A stretch of DNA of 64,000 bases from CAWIUB01 sp963839175. GTDB lineage: Bacteria > Actinomycetota > Actinomycetes > Mycobacteriales > Jatrophihabitantaceae. Made by a program: the position numbers and the translations under genes. Location: NCBI GenBank assembly GCA_963839175.1, contig CAWIUB010000050.1, forward strand, positions 124,001 through 188,000. Direction: 5' to 3'. The notes beneath the pieces are model-generated. The model saw only the letters and a list, made by a program, of their open reading frames with translations, had not been told where the DNA came from and ran no database searches. This document shows positions 7,181 to 15,632 of this stretch, in pieces; positions within the stretch are counted from its first letter, which is position 1, and each line of letters begins with the position of its first letter.

Positions 7181-9571
7181 TCACAGGGCATCGTGGCGTT
7201 GTAGCCAATGCACCGCCAGCCAGCCAACTGGCACCGGCAGCCAGAACGTCCCGATCCGGTACAACAGCACGGCGCTGACGGCCGCGGCACCCGGCATGCC
7301 GGCAGCCGCCAGACCGGTCGAGAGCGCCGCCTCGACTGCGCCCAGCCCGCCCGGCGTCGGGGCCATGGAGCCGATCGCGCCGCCGGCGAGGTACACGACG
7401 GCCACCGCGACGAAGTCGACGGTCCCGTTGAACGCGCGCACCGCGCACCAGAGAGCCAGGATGTAGGCGGCGTTGAGCAGCAGCGTGCCGCCAATGGCCT
7501 CGGCCAACTTGGCGGGATTGCTCACCAGGTCCAGCAAGCGCGGCAACGCCTCACGGACAGGAGGCAGCACCTTCGCCAACACCCACCGGCGGGCGATCGG
7601 CAGGGCCAGTGGGAACAGGGCCAGCGCGGCAAGGCCCCCCAACGCGATGAACACCCAGCCGGGGATCGGCAGCCGGTGCCCCGCGGACGTGCCGGTGGCC
7701 GCCGCGAACACGATGAGCAACACGATGTGTGAGATCGCGTTGACGACCTGGTTGACGCCCACGCTGGTCGCGGCCGCGGTGGTCGACAGGCCGGACTTCT
7801 GCAGGAAGCGGACGTTTACCGCCAGGCCGCCCACCGCTGGCGGCATGACGAAGCTGGTGAACGACGCCGCGAGCTGGGCAAGCACCGTCCGGAAGAACGA
7901 CAGCCGCTCGCGGACGTAGCCGATCAGCGAGATCGCCGCCGCCGGGTACGTGGCTGCGGAGGCGACGAGCAGCAGCGGCACCCACTGCCACTTGGCGTTG
8001 CGTAGCACGGTGGCCAGATCGAGCGAGCCGAGCTGGCCGATGAGCAGGTATGCGGCGACGATCAGCGCGACGAGGGTGATCACGGTCCGTGGACGGATAC
8101 GCTCCAGCCGCGACAGCTCCGGCAACGGCATGCTGGTCTGACCCTGGATCTCGGCTCGCACGTCGTCGAGCAGCGATACCTCGCGTTTGAGTGCGCGACG
8201 GGTCTCGCGACTTAGCGCGATCGGCTGCAGCACGGGCAGGGTCGAGGCCAGGCCCTCGTCACCGATCGTGTCTCGGGCGATGCGTACGGCTGGCCCAGCA
8301 CCGACGAGCTGTGCGCTCGTCACCAGCAGCTGGGCGCGGTCGAGGTTGATGCGTAGGTCGCCGGCGAACGCGTTGCCGTCCTCGAGGATCGGCAGCACGA
8401 CGCGTCCGGCGCCGTCGAGGCGAATCCGTCGCGCGGTGAGCCCCGGGTGCGATATCCGGGCATGGTGCAGCCGCTCGACAGACGTCCAGAGGTCGCGCAG
8501 CTGGGCGTCAGTGGGTGGGGCATCCAGGTCGGCCAGCGGCGTCCCGGTGCGGCGCTCGTAAGCAAGCACGATTGTGTCGGGTCCGCACGGGACGCCGGCC
8601 AGAAATCGGGGCAACGCAGCGCCGGCGGCCTCGCCTGCGAAGGCCAGTAGCGAACGCCGTTCGGCGGCCCGTTCAATGCTCAGGTCGGGCCCGCGGGCCA
8701 CCTCGGGCTGCACCCGGATGTTGCGGTAGATCCGGTAGAACCAGCCGGATGCGATCTCGTCGCGGTCAAGCACGTCCACGTCCAGGTCGCGGTGGTCGCG
8801 GGTGGTGGCGAGATAGACGCGATGGTCCACACGGGTGCGCGTCGTGCGTTCGAGCCGGGCGAGCGGGAAGCCCCGGTCGGCCAGAGCCGCCGCGATGCGA
8901 GCGCCGTCCGGACGGTCGTTGACCGACCCCGTCACGTAGCGCACCGCGACTCCGACGGTGACGCCGATCACCACACTGGCCACCAGCGACAGTAACGAGA
9001 CCTGCGCCGCGGTGAACGCCGACAGCGCGTAGACCGTCACGGAGATCGCAAACAGATTGCGCCACAGCCGCTCCGTAGCGACGCCGGCCACAGTCCCGAG
9101 CGCCATCCACGCCGCGAGGTAGGGGTCGAGGGGCGCCGTTGCCCCAGACGGACGAGACAGGGTGAGCGCGTGGTACAGCGCGCTGTGTTTGGCGCTGTTG
9201 ATGGCGAGGCTCAAGCCGACGACGACCACGATCGCCAGCAGGCCCGACAGCAGCGACTCGACGAGACGGCGCGATTGGCCGCGAATGATCTGCCGGACGA
9301 TCAGGGCCATCGGCACGGCTAGCGCGGCGACTCCGCCGACCACGCTGAACGCGTCGACGAGCAGCCGCGGCAGGGCGCTGACCACTCGTGCCAAGTCGTC
9401 GTTCGCGCCCCGGCTGGTGTTGTTGGCCAGGGTCCCGAACGCCGTCAGCAGCAGCAGCACGACAACCAGTCCGACGAGTCGCAGGCCGTCGACAGACGAT
9501 CGGATGCGGGTGGGCGAGTCGTCGACAATGACGGGCGGCGGCCCATCGGCGGCGGCCGGGGCCGAGCTCAA
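7181..9571 (-). CDS. Lysylphosphatidylglycerol-synthase-type flippase fused to a degenerate kinase-like domain
   Basis: 796 aa from a TTG start at 9571 that overlaps the previous stop by 4 nt (TTGA). Three parts: about five N-terminal helices (residues ~20-215), a kinase-like soluble domain (~225-480), and a C-terminal eight-helix LPG_synthase_TM/UPF0104 domain (~500-790) with PAVGGLAVNVRFLQKSG and APTPGGLGAVEAAL signatures. Proteins of this C-terminal family translocate or help synthesise lipids at the membrane. The kinase-like domain aligns with the usual catalytic loop but reads ISHPGLTARRIRLDG, where HRDL and the Asn are lost, and LPILEDGNAF in place of DFG, so it should be a pseudokinase. 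The much longer upstream frame is a shadow of the next gene and was excluded. Confidence 0.8.
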   Translation of the reverse strand: MSSAPAAADGPPPVIVDDSPTRIRSSVDGLRLVGLVVVLLLLTAFGTLANNTSRGANDDLARVVSALPRLLVDAFSVVGGVAALAVPMALIVRQIIRGQSRRLVESLLSGLLAIVVVVGLSLAINSAKHSALYHALTLSRPSGATAPLDPYLAAWMALGTVAGVATERLWRNLFAISVTVYALSAFTAAQVSLLSLVASVVIGVTVGVAVRYVTGSVNDRPDGARIAAALADRGFPLARLERTTRTRVDHRVYLATTRDHRDLDVDVLDRDEIASGWFYRIYRNIRVQPEVARGPDLSIERAAERRSLLAFAGEAAGAALPRFLAGVPCGPDTIVLAYERRTGTPLADLDAPPTDAQLRDLWTSVERLHHARISHPGLTARRIRLDGAGRVVLPILEDGNAFAGDLRINLDRAQLLVTSAQLVGAGPAVRIARDTIGDEGLASTLPVLQPIALSRETRRALKREVSLLDDVRAEIQGQTSMPLPELSRLERIRPRTVITLVALIVAAYLLIGQLGSLDLATVLRNAKWQWVPLLLVASAATYPAAAISLIGYVRERLSFFRTVLAQLAASFTSFVMPPAVGGLAVNVRFLQKSGLSTTAAATSVGVNQVVNAISHIVLLIVFAAATGTSAGHRLPIPGWVFIALGGLAALALFPLALPIARRWVLAKVLPPVREALPRLLDLVSNPAKLAEAIGGTLLLNAAYILALWCAVRAFNGTVDFVAVAVVYLAGGAIGSMAPTPGGLGAVEAALSTGLAAAGMPGAAAVSAVLLYRIGTFWLPVPVGWLAVHWLQRHDAL

Positions 9572-9978
9572 TTGGTGCGGAAGAACGCGTTGGCCCTGGG
9601 CGAGTACAGCAACACCAGAATGACGAACCCGACGATCGCGCTGGCGATGCCCTGGCCGCGCAGGTTGCCGTGCTGGCTGACCGCTGCCCACAGCCCGGCA
9701 CCGAGGCTGAGCAGGCTGATCAGTCCGACGATGAACCGGGCGAACCCGTTGCCGGTCGCGAGGCCGCGCGATACGAGCAGATAGATCACCCCGAGGGCCG
9801 CGCCGCCGATTCCTGCGCTGAGCAGGAAGTTCGTCGACCTGTGCGTTTCGCGCAACACGGTGGCGTTCTTGTGTCCGAGGATCAGGATGATCCCAGCGAC
9901 GACCTGCAGAATGCCGCCCAGGACGATCAGGACGACGAGCAACGTCACGCCGACGGGCCGTCGCGCCGGTTGGGTCAC
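9568..9978 (-). CDS. Small four-helix membrane protein
   Basis: 136 aa with four predicted helices (around residues 10-31, 47-66, 73-95, 105-125), for example GVTLLVVLIVLGGILQVVA. The start is GTG 9978, supported by a good Shine-Dalgarno GGAAGG seven bases upstream; the longer frame begins inside the palindromic repeat and is not protein-like. It is translationally coupled to the flippase/pseudokinase gene through the TTGA overlap and may be a subunit or accessory of it. I do not recognise a named family. Confidence 0.75.
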   Translation of the reverse strand: MTQPARRPVGVTLLVVLIVLGGILQVVAGIILILGHKNATVLRETHRSTNFLLSAGIGGAALGVIYLLVSRGLATGNGFARFIVGLISLLSLGAGLWAAVSQHGNLRGQGIASAIVGFVILVLLYSPRANAFFRTN

Positions 9979-10002
9979 GAGCCGACCTTCCAGCGCCGGG
10001 GT

Positions 10003-10033
10003 CCCCGCGAAATCGTGCAGCGATTTCGCGGGG
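10003..10033. repeat. Interspersed palindromic repeat, copy 1
   Basis: Arms ccccgcgaaatcg (10003-10015) and cgatttcgcgggg (10021-10033) form a perfect 13-bp stem with a 5-nt loop. A second copy occurs at 39629-39660 with one G-T wobble and a 6-nt loop. Both lie just upstream of small genes. This is a REP-like element; it could also act as an RNA hairpin in the leader of the gene that starts at 9978. Confidence 0.85.
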
Positions 10034-10126
10034 TGGGACCACACTGCAGGAGCGCAGTGAGAAGGTTGGCGGGGGGCACCGTCATGAAGGGGACTGTAGC
10101 GAACCGGAGGCCGAATGGCGGTTGCC

Positions 10127-11134
10127 TCAGCCGGCGTTCGGCGCGTCCAGATGCCCGTTGCGCGCGGCGATGACGCCAGCCTGGAAGCGGCTGGTGGCAC
10201 CCACCTGTGCCATGTAATCGGCGATGTGCCGCCGGCAGGTGCGAACCGAGACCGACAGCCGTCGGGAGATCGCCTCGTCCTTCTCCCCGTCGGCCATCAG
10301 CCGCAGGATGGCCGTTCGGGTATGGTCCATGGTCGCGTCCGAGTGCCGGGTGCCCAGCAGCTCCTCGAGCGGGGTGGCCTCGGCCCACAGCTGCTCGAAG
10401 GTCGCCGCGACCCAGGCGACGACGTTCGGCTCGCGCACGACCGCAAGTCCGCCTAGGGCGCCTGGATCGGGCCCGGGAATAGGCAGCAGAGCGGCTTCGC
10501 GGTCGATGACCAGGCTGCGTCCCGGGACCGACGACGCGACCCGGATGCGCGCGCCGTGGTCGGTCAGCTCGCGCAGGTAGGCGCGGCCGGCTCGGTCGCG
10601 CAGCGCCAGGTGCTGGTAGAGAGCCCGGGTGCGAACGCCGCGACCGAGGGAATACAGGTTGGCCATCCGGGTACGTGGGTCCATCCGGCTCGGCCCGCGT
10701 CCGGGCGCAACGGACAGCAACTCTTCCCGGCACCGGGCGGCGTAATGCATGATCACGTTGCCGATCTCGGTCGCCCCGCTGACCACCTCGACCGCGTTTC
10801 CGCTGGGGTTGTCGCGCACTACGTCGGCCCAGTCGGGGATCAGCGCGCGGATCGCCTCGCGGCGGGCCTCGACGGCGGCGCGTCGGGCGCTGAGCTCCAG
10901 CTCCTCAGCGCCGAGCTCGGTCACCTCCGCGAGTAGCGGGCTGACCGCGGTGAAGTGCTCCCCGTCGGAGGAGGTTGCCAGGCCCAGCTCGATCAGCGTT
11001 CCGGCCGGCTTGTCGAGCTCGTGGATGGGCCGCCCCAGCTCGGCCGCTATGTCCGACAGAGCCGCGCCTGGCTGGGCGACGAACGCTCGATACACAAGGA
11101 TGTCGAGCTTGTCGAGTTCGGCGCCATTGCCCAT
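10127..11134 (-). CDS. TrmB/LuxR-type two-HTH transcriptional regulator
   Basis: 335 aa from ATG 11134. An N-terminal winged helix of the TrmB type (about residues 1-75) is followed by a PLD-like sensor region; within it, RIRVASSVPGRSLVIDREAA and the FEQLWAEATPL end are typical of actinobacterial TrmB-LuxR proteins. A C-terminal LuxR/GerE HTH lies at about residues 268-325 (ILRLMADGEKDEAISRRLSV, then VRTCRRHIADYM). It is transcribed divergently from a 57-residue secreted peptide gene; a 14-bp perfect palindrome lies 27 nt upstream of its own start, so autoregulation and control of the peptide are plausible. The ligand is unknown. The long frame upstream of 11134 overlaps the peptide region and was rejected. 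Confidence 0.82.
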   Translation of the reverse strand: MGNGAELDKLDILVYRAFVAQPGAALSDIAAELGRPIHELDKPAGTLIELGLATSSDGEHFTAVSPLLAEVTELGAEELELSARRAAVEARREAIRALIPDWADVVRDNPSGNAVEVVSGATEIGNVIMHYAARCREELLSVAPGRGPSRMDPRTRMANLYSLGRGVRTRALYQHLALRDRAGRAYLRELTDHGARIRVASSVPGRSLVIDREAALLPIPGPDPGALGGLAVVREPNVVAWVAATFEQLWAEATPLEELLGTRHSDATMDHTRTAILRLMADGEKDEAISRRLSVSVRTCRRHIADYMAQVGATSRFQAGVIAARNGHLDAPNAG

Positions 11135-11160
11135 GTCCCCGCCTGTTGCAGTTCGTGCCA

Positions 11161-11227
11161 GGCAGCTAGCTGCCAGTGCCAAGGTTTGAAACTGCGGTGC
11201 CCGCCGGTGAATCCTATGGGTATAGGA
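11161..11227. promoter_or_regulatory. Palindromes in the regulator/peptide intergenic region
   Basis: ggcagctagctgcc at 11161-11174 is a perfect 14-bp palindrome, and tcctat-gggt-atagga at 11212-11227 is a 6-4-6 inverted repeat. The first lies 27 nt before the regulator start, the second 74 nt before the peptide start. Both are candidate operators for the divergent pair. No confident -35/-10 pair was found for the peptide gene. Confidence 0.45.
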
Positions 11228-11300
11228 AGGGGTGTGCATTCCTCGCACCGTGGCGAGCATGACTAAGCGCCCGGCAAGGGGCGTGTTCGAAGGGGGAAAC

Positions 11301-11474
11301 GTGTTAGTGCGACGCTTTGCAGCACCAATCCTCACGATCATCGCTTGTCTGGTATGTGCCGTGTGCGGAGCGACGTCAGCTGCGGCCGCTCCCGCGGCTA
11401 CGGCCGCCTCGGCCGCTCCGACCGTCCAGCCCACCACCTCCGGTCTCGTCAGGCCCGACGACTGGTGGTGGTAG
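11301..11474 (+). CDS. Small secreted peptide with C-terminal DDWWW
   Basis: 57 aa from GTG 11301, with a strong purine-rich Shine-Dalgarno (GAAGGGGGAAAC) just upstream. Residues 1-~28 form a classical signal peptide: RR near the start, a hydrophobic core APILTIIACLVCAVC, then Ala-rich residues and a likely AxA cleavage near SAAAAPA. The mature peptide of about 25 residues is Ala/Pro/Thr/Ser-rich and ends TSGLVRPDDWWW, three terminal tryptophans. It diverges from the TrmB/LuxR regulator, which suggests an extracellular signal, surface-active or antimicrobial peptide under that regulator. I know of no named family; function is inference. Two structured elements follow it (15-bp inverted repeat, 20-bp tandem repeat). 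Confidence 0.6.
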   Translation: MLVRRFAAPILTIIACLVCAVCGATSAAAAPAATAASAAPTVQPTTSGLVRPDDWWW

Positions 11475-11538
11475 TGCGCCGGTCTGAACCCGGCGTCACC
11501 GAGTGTTGCGACCGCAGTCCTGGCGGCCGCAACGCGCA

Positions 11539-11610
11539 AGACCACATCCCGTCTGCGTGAGTTTCAGCCCGGCTCCCCCCACCGGCGCGCGCGTGGACGG
11601 GATGTGGTCT
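11539..11610. terminator. 15-bp inverted repeat downstream of the peptide gene
   Basis: agaccacatcccgtc (11539-11553) and gacgggatgtggtct (11596-11610) are perfect inverted copies separated by 42 nt. The stem would form in the 3' region of the peptide transcript, 65 nt after its stop. It may be a terminator, an mRNA stabiliser or the trace of a small mobile element; no T-run follows. Confidence 0.5.
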
Positions 11611-11628
11611 GTCGCGGTGGCCGGCAAG

Positions 11629-11668
11629 CCGTGGTGCGCCCAGACTTACCGTGGTGCGCCCCGACTTA
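11629..11668. repeat. 20-bp tandem repeat
   Basis: Two adjacent units, CCGTGGTGCGCCCAGACTTA (11629-11648) and CCGTGGTGCGCCCCGACTTA (11649-11668), differ at one base. The second unit runs into the pgm terminator hairpin. Function unknown. Confidence 0.85.
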
Positions 11669-11687
11669 AGAGCCGCGCGGGCTCTTA
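11667..11687. terminator. Hairpin at the end of pgm
   Basis: taagagcc (11667-11674) and ggctctta (11680-11687) form an 8-bp stem with a 5-nt GCGCG loop that includes the pgm stop codon. Probable transcription terminator serving the convergent pgm and peptide units. Confidence 0.55.
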
Positions 11688-13313
11688 GCCCAGGGCGGCG
11701 GCGACGATGGCGCGGGCCTCGTCCTGAATCTGCGCCAGGTGGTCGGGGCCGCGGAAGGACTCGGCGTAGAGCTTGTAGACGTCCTCGGTCCCGGACGGGC
11801 GCGCCGCGAACCAGCCAGACGCGGTGGCCACCTTCAGCCCGCCGATCGGCGCGCCGTTGCCAGGGGCCGCCGTCAGCTTGGCCAAGATCGGCTCACCGGC
11901 GAGCTCGGCGGCGCGGACGTCGCCGGGAGCGAGGCGGCCCAGCCGGCTTTTCTGCTCACGGGTGGCCGGCGAGTCGACGCGGGCATATGCCGGCGCGCCG
12001 TAGCGGGTGGTCAGCTCGCCGTAGAGCTGCGACGGACTGCGTCCCGTGACGGCCGTGATCTCCGAGGCGAGCAGGCACAGGATTATGCCGTCCTTGTCGG
12101 TGGTCCAGACGGCGCCGTCCCGGCGCAGGAATGACGCGCCCGCGCTCTCCTCGCCTCCGAAGGCGACCGAGCCGTCGAGCAGGCCGGGGACGAACCACTT
12201 GAAGCCGACCGGGACCTCGAGCAGGGTCCGGCCGAGGCCCGCGGCGACCTTGTCGATCATCGACGAGCTCACCAGCGTCTTGCCCACCGCCGCACCGGCC
12301 GGCCAGGACGGGCGGTGGCCGAACAGGTACTCGATGGCCACCGCCAGGTAATGGTTGGGATTCAATAGTCCACCGTCCGGGGTGACGATGCCGTGCCGGT
12401 CGGAGTCGGTGTCGTTGCCCGTGGCGACGTCGAAGTCGTGCTGGCGGGCGATCAGCGCGGCCATCGCATACGGCGACGAGCAGTCCATGCGGATCTTGCC
12501 GTCCCAGTCGAGCGTCATGAACCGGAACGTCGGATCGGCCTGCGGGTTCACGACCGTCAGGTCGAGGCGGTGGCGTTCGGCGATCTCGCCCCAGTACCCG
12601 ACACTCGCCCCGCCCAGTGGGTCGGCGCCGATGCGCACGCCAGCAGCGCGGATCGCGTCCAGGTCGACGACCTGCGGCAAGGCGTCCACGTACTCGCCGA
12701 GGAAGTCGTATCGGCCGGCGGCGGCCTTGGCCTGGCTATAAGGGACGCGGCGCACACCCTTGCCGTTGGCCGCCAGCAACTCATTGGCCCGGTCCTGGAC
12801 CGACCCGGTGATCTCGGTTCCGGCCGGCCCGCCGTCCGGCGGGTTGTACTTGAATCCGCCGTCTGACGGGGGGTTGTGCGACGGTGTGACGACGACGCCG
12901 TCCGCCCGCCGGCCGGCGGTGGCGTTGTGCGTCAAGATGGCCAGGGATACCGCAGGGGTGGGCGTGTAGCCGTCGCGTGAATCGACCAGAACTGTGACGT
13001 CGTTGGCGCCGAAGACCTCGAGCGCCGATCTGGTGGCGGGTTCGCTGAGCGCGTGCGTATCGGCGCCGAGGAACAGCGGGCCGTCGATTCCCTGGGCCGC
13101 GCGATATTCACAGATCGCTTGCGACGTGGCGAGTATGTGGTCCTCGTTGAAGGTCGTCGACAGCGACGACCCACGATGCCCTGAGGTACCGAAGCTGACC
13201 CGCTGTTCGGGCACGGTCGGGTCGGGGTGTTGCTCGTAGTACGCGGCGACGAGTTTGTCGACGTCGACCAGGTCGGCTGAGGTGGCCGGCTGGCCCGCCC
13301 TGGGATTCGTCAT
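11685..13313 (-). CDS. pgm: Alpha-D-glucose phosphate-specific phosphoglucomutase
   Basis: 542 aa, the usual length of the single-chain Pgm family that interconverts glucose-1-phosphate and glucose-6-phosphate in the cytoplasm. The N-terminal VSFGTSGHRG motif, the phosphoserine loop TPSHNPPSDGG (catalytic S145), the metal-binding DTDSDRHG and the sugar-binding GGEESAGASFLRR are all present, as is the C-terminal phosphate-binding SGTEDVYKLY. ATG 13313 gives the standard N-terminus and has GAAGGA-type Shine-Dalgarno upstream. It feeds nucleotide-sugar synthesis and glycogen or trehalose metabolism. It appears monocistronic, with a terminator hairpin at its stop codon. Confidence 0.95.
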   Translation of the reverse strand: MTNPRAGQPATSADLVDVDKLVAAYYEQHPDPTVPEQRVSFGTSGHRGSSLSTTFNEDHILATSQAICEYRAAQGIDGPLFLGADTHALSEPATRSALEVFGANDVTVLVDSRDGYTPTPAVSLAILTHNATAGRRADGVVVTPSHNPPSDGGFKYNPPDGGPAGTEITGSVQDRANELLAANGKGVRRVPYSQAKAAAGRYDFLGEYVDALPQVVDLDAIRAAGVRIGADPLGGASVGYWGEIAERHRLDLTVVNPQADPTFRFMTLDWDGKIRMDCSSPYAMAALIARQHDFDVATGNDTDSDRHGIVTPDGGLLNPNHYLAVAIEYLFGHRPSWPAGAAVGKTLVSSSMIDKVAAGLGRTLLEVPVGFKWFVPGLLDGSVAFGGEESAGASFLRRDGAVWTTDKDGIILCLLASEITAVTGRSPSQLYGELTTRYGAPAYARVDSPATREQKSRLGRLAPGDVRAAELAGEPILAKLTAAPGNGAPIGGLKVATASGWFAARPSGTEDVYKLYAESFRGPDHLAQIQDEARAIVAAALG

Positions 13314-13392
13314 GAGGAGCCGTCCTTCGCGGAGCATCGCAGGGCCCGCAGGGCCCGAGGAGGGTAGCGGAGGGCGGCGACGGGGGGCAGAG

Positions 13393-14154
13393 TCATGCCC
13401 CGAGTCTTGCCGATCCGGGAGTATTTGATCCAGGGGGTGAACCGATTACTCCCGAAGCGGCGGAACCCCGGCCCAGGTTCCAGTAGCCCTTGACATACAT
13501 CTGCTCGTTCGTCAGCCCGTGTGCGTGGACGCGCGGGCGCAGCGCAACGACTGCGCGGCTCTCGCCGAGCAGGTAGGCCTGCCCTGTCCCGGACGGCGGC
13601 TTCAGCTGGTCGATCGCCTGGGCCAGCAGACCCGGCGGACCGGGGTCTGCGCCGTCCCGGTGCAGCCAGCGCAGCTGCACGTCGCGCGCCATCGGGATCT
13701 CGTCCGGCACCGCGCCGACCTCGACCAACGCGATCGCACGCTGGCTCGGCGGCAGGGCCTCGACGAGCGCCGAGATGGCGGGCATCGCCGACTCGTCGCC
13801 GACGAACAGGTGCCAATCGGCGTCCGTGAGCACGAGCCTGCCGCGCGGGCCGAAGAGGCTGACCCGATCTCCGGCGGTTGCCGTCTCGCCCCACCAGGCG
13901 CCAGGCCCGTGGCGGTGGAGCAGCACGTCGATGTCCCACTCGCCGCTGTCGGGTCGGGCATACCGGATCGTGTACCGCCGCTTGACCTTGCGCCCGGTCC
14001 CGTCCACCAGAACGAGCTCGACATCCTGCGCGGGACGTGGCTGCACCGTGGCAAAGGCGGGGCTCGTCACGGTGATCCGGCGCATCCGCGGGGTGAGGTC
14101 GCGAACGGCCGTAATCGTCGCCTGGTGCAGTGGCGTGCGCCGGACGATGGTCAC
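13393..14154 (-). CDS. Siderophore-interacting FAD/NAD(P)H reductase (SIP family)
   Basis: 253 aa from GTG 14154. The FAD-binding RRYTIRYARP (RxYTxR), HGPGAWW and GDRVSLFGPRG segments are diagnostic of the SIP family, and the C-terminal half has the NAD(P)H-binding region with HLFVGDESAMPA and EVG strands, ending in QMYVKGYWNLGR. The enzyme should reduce ferric-siderophores in the cytoplasm to release iron. The longer frame overlaps the divergent serine dehydratase start, so the GTG giving 39 nt of shared promoter space is preferred. No siderophore synthesis or transport genes are adjacent. Confidence 0.88.
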   Translation of the reverse strand: MTIVRRTPLHQATITAVRDLTPRMRRITVTSPAFATVQPRPAQDVELVLVDGTGRKVKRRYTIRYARPDSGEWDIDVLLHRHGPGAWWGETATAGDRVSLFGPRGRLVLTDADWHLFVGDESAMPAISALVEALPPSQRAIALVEVGAVPDEIPMARDVQLRWLHRDGADPGPPGLLAQAIDQLKPPSGTGQAYLLGESRAVVALRPRVHAHGLTNEQMYVKGYWNLGRGSAASGVIGSPPGSNTPGSARLGA

Positions 14155-14193
14155 CAGCCCACCGTATTCGCTGAGGGAGCGGATGATAGTCGC

Positions 14194-15588
14194 GTGGCCA
14201 TCAGCGTGTTCGATCTGTTCTCGATCGGCATCGGCCCGTCCAGCTCGCACACAGTCGGGCCGATGCGGGCTGCTCGGACCTTCGCGACCGGGCTCGCCGA
14301 CGATGGCGAGCTGGACGCGGTGACCCGGGTGCGGGCGGACTTATTCGGCTCGCTCGGCGCCACCGGTCACGGGCACGGCAGCGACCGGGCGGTCGTCCTC
14401 GGCCTCGAGGGCGAGCTGCCAGAGACCGTTGATACGGCGTCGATTGCATCCCGAGTGGCCGACGTACGGTCCTCGGGACGGATACGCCTGCTCGGCAAGC
14501 GCGACGTCGCCCTGTCCGAAGACGACCTGGTGCTGCACCGACGGACCAGCCTGCCGTTCCACCCCAACGGCATGCGCTTCTATGCGTACGCCGACGACGC
14601 GCTGATACGCGAACGCACCTACTACTCGGTCGGTGGTGGCTTCGTCGTGGACGATTCCGCCGCGGGCGTGGACCGCATCAAGCCGGACGACACGTCCCTG
14701 GCGTTTCCGTTCACGAGCGGCGCCGAGCTGATGGAGCGGTGCCGCGCATCGGGCCTGCCGGTGAGCGGAGTGATGCTGGCGAACGAGACGTCGTGGCGAA
14801 CCGAGGACGAGATCCGCACCGGCCTGCTCAACATCTGGTCGGTCATGCAGCAATGCGTTCGCAACGGTTGCGCGAGCAGCGGCGTCCTGCCCGGTGGCTT
14901 GAAGGTGCCGCGTCGGGCGCCTGAGCTCTATCAGCGGCTGTGCGGCGAGCAGTCGTCGGCGACAGCCGACGGTGTCATGGGCTCGACCGACCCGTTGCGG
15001 GTCCTGGACTGGGTGGACCTGTTCGCGCTCGCCGTCAACGAGGAAAATGCCGCGGGCGGCCGGGTCGTCACCGCGCCGACCAATGGTGCGGCGGGCGTGC
15101 TGCCGGCCGTGCTGCACTACTACTGGCGGTTCGTCCCGGGCGCGTCCGAGGATGGGGTGGTGCGTTTCCTGCTCGCCGCCGCAGCGATTGGCGTGCTGTA
15201 CAAGGAGAACGCGTCGATCTCGGGTGCCGAAGTGGGCTGCCAGGGTGAGGTCGGGTCGGCCTGCTCGATGGCCGCAGGCGCGCTGTGCGAGGTGCTCAGC
15301 GGCACGCCAAGTCAGGTCGAGAACGCCGCCGAGATCGGCATGGAGCACAACCTCGGCTTGACCTGCGACCCGGTCGGTGGGCTCGTCCAGGTGCCGTGCA
15401 TCGAGCGCAACGCGATGGCCGCCGTGAAGGCCATCAACGCCGCACGCATCGCGTTACGCGGCGACGGACGGCACATCGTCAGCCTGGACAAGGTGATCAA
15501 GACGATGCGCGAGACCGGCGCGGACATGAAGGTCAAGTACAAGGAGACCGCCCGCGGCGGGCTCGCGGTGAACGTCATTGAATGCTGA
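14194..15588 (+). CDS. sdaA: L-serine ammonia-lyase (iron-sulfur type, single chain)
   Basis: 464 aa fused alpha/beta L-serine dehydratase that deaminates serine to pyruvate and ammonia using an oxygen-labile [4Fe-4S] cluster. The beta-domain motif GIGPSSSHTVGPM is at the N-terminus; the catalytic domain contains ENAAGGRVVTAPTNGAAG, and the cluster cysteines lie in EVGCQGEVGSACSMAAG and CDPVGGLVQVPCIERN. GTG 14194 is chosen because it begins the family's N-terminus (VAISVFDLFSIGIGPS) and has GGGAGCGG nearby; the long upstream frame is antisense to the SIP gene. Monocistronic by appearance. Confidence 0.95.
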   Translation: MAISVFDLFSIGIGPSSSHTVGPMRAARTFATGLADDGELDAVTRVRADLFGSLGATGHGHGSDRAVVLGLEGELPETVDTASIASRVADVRSSGRIRLLGKRDVALSEDDLVLHRRTSLPFHPNGMRFYAYADDALIRERTYYSVGGGFVVDDSAAGVDRIKPDDTSLAFPFTSGAELMERCRASGLPVSGVMLANETSWRTEDEIRTGLLNIWSVMQQCVRNGCASSGVLPGGLKVPRRAPELYQRLCGEQSSATADGVMGSTDPLRVLDWVDLFALAVNEENAAGGRVVTAPTNGAAGVLPAVLHYYWRFVPGASEDGVVRFLLAAAAIGVLYKENASISGAEVGCQGEVGSACSMAAGALCEVLSGTPSQVENAAEIGMEHNLGLTCDPVGGLVQVPCIERNAMAAVKAINAARIALRGDGRHIVSLDKVIKTMRETGADMKVKYKETARGGLAVNVIEC

Positions 15589-15632
15589 GAGGGTCGCTCG
15601 CCGCGCGTGGCCGCGGGCTTGGGATCCAGCCC

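Noticed and set aside
9979..10042. N-terminal extension of the flippase ORF
   Set aside because: Residues 1-160 of the longest frame translate the 136-aa gene in the wrong frame and start inside a palindromic repeat.
13314..13392. Short minus ORF starting MTLPPVAALRYPP
   Set aside because: Falls in GC-rich intergenic repeat-like DNA similar to that near 10081; no independent support.
13519..14193. Upstream extension of sdaA frame
   Set aside because: Antisense to the siderophore-interacting protein gene; family N-terminus begins at 14194.
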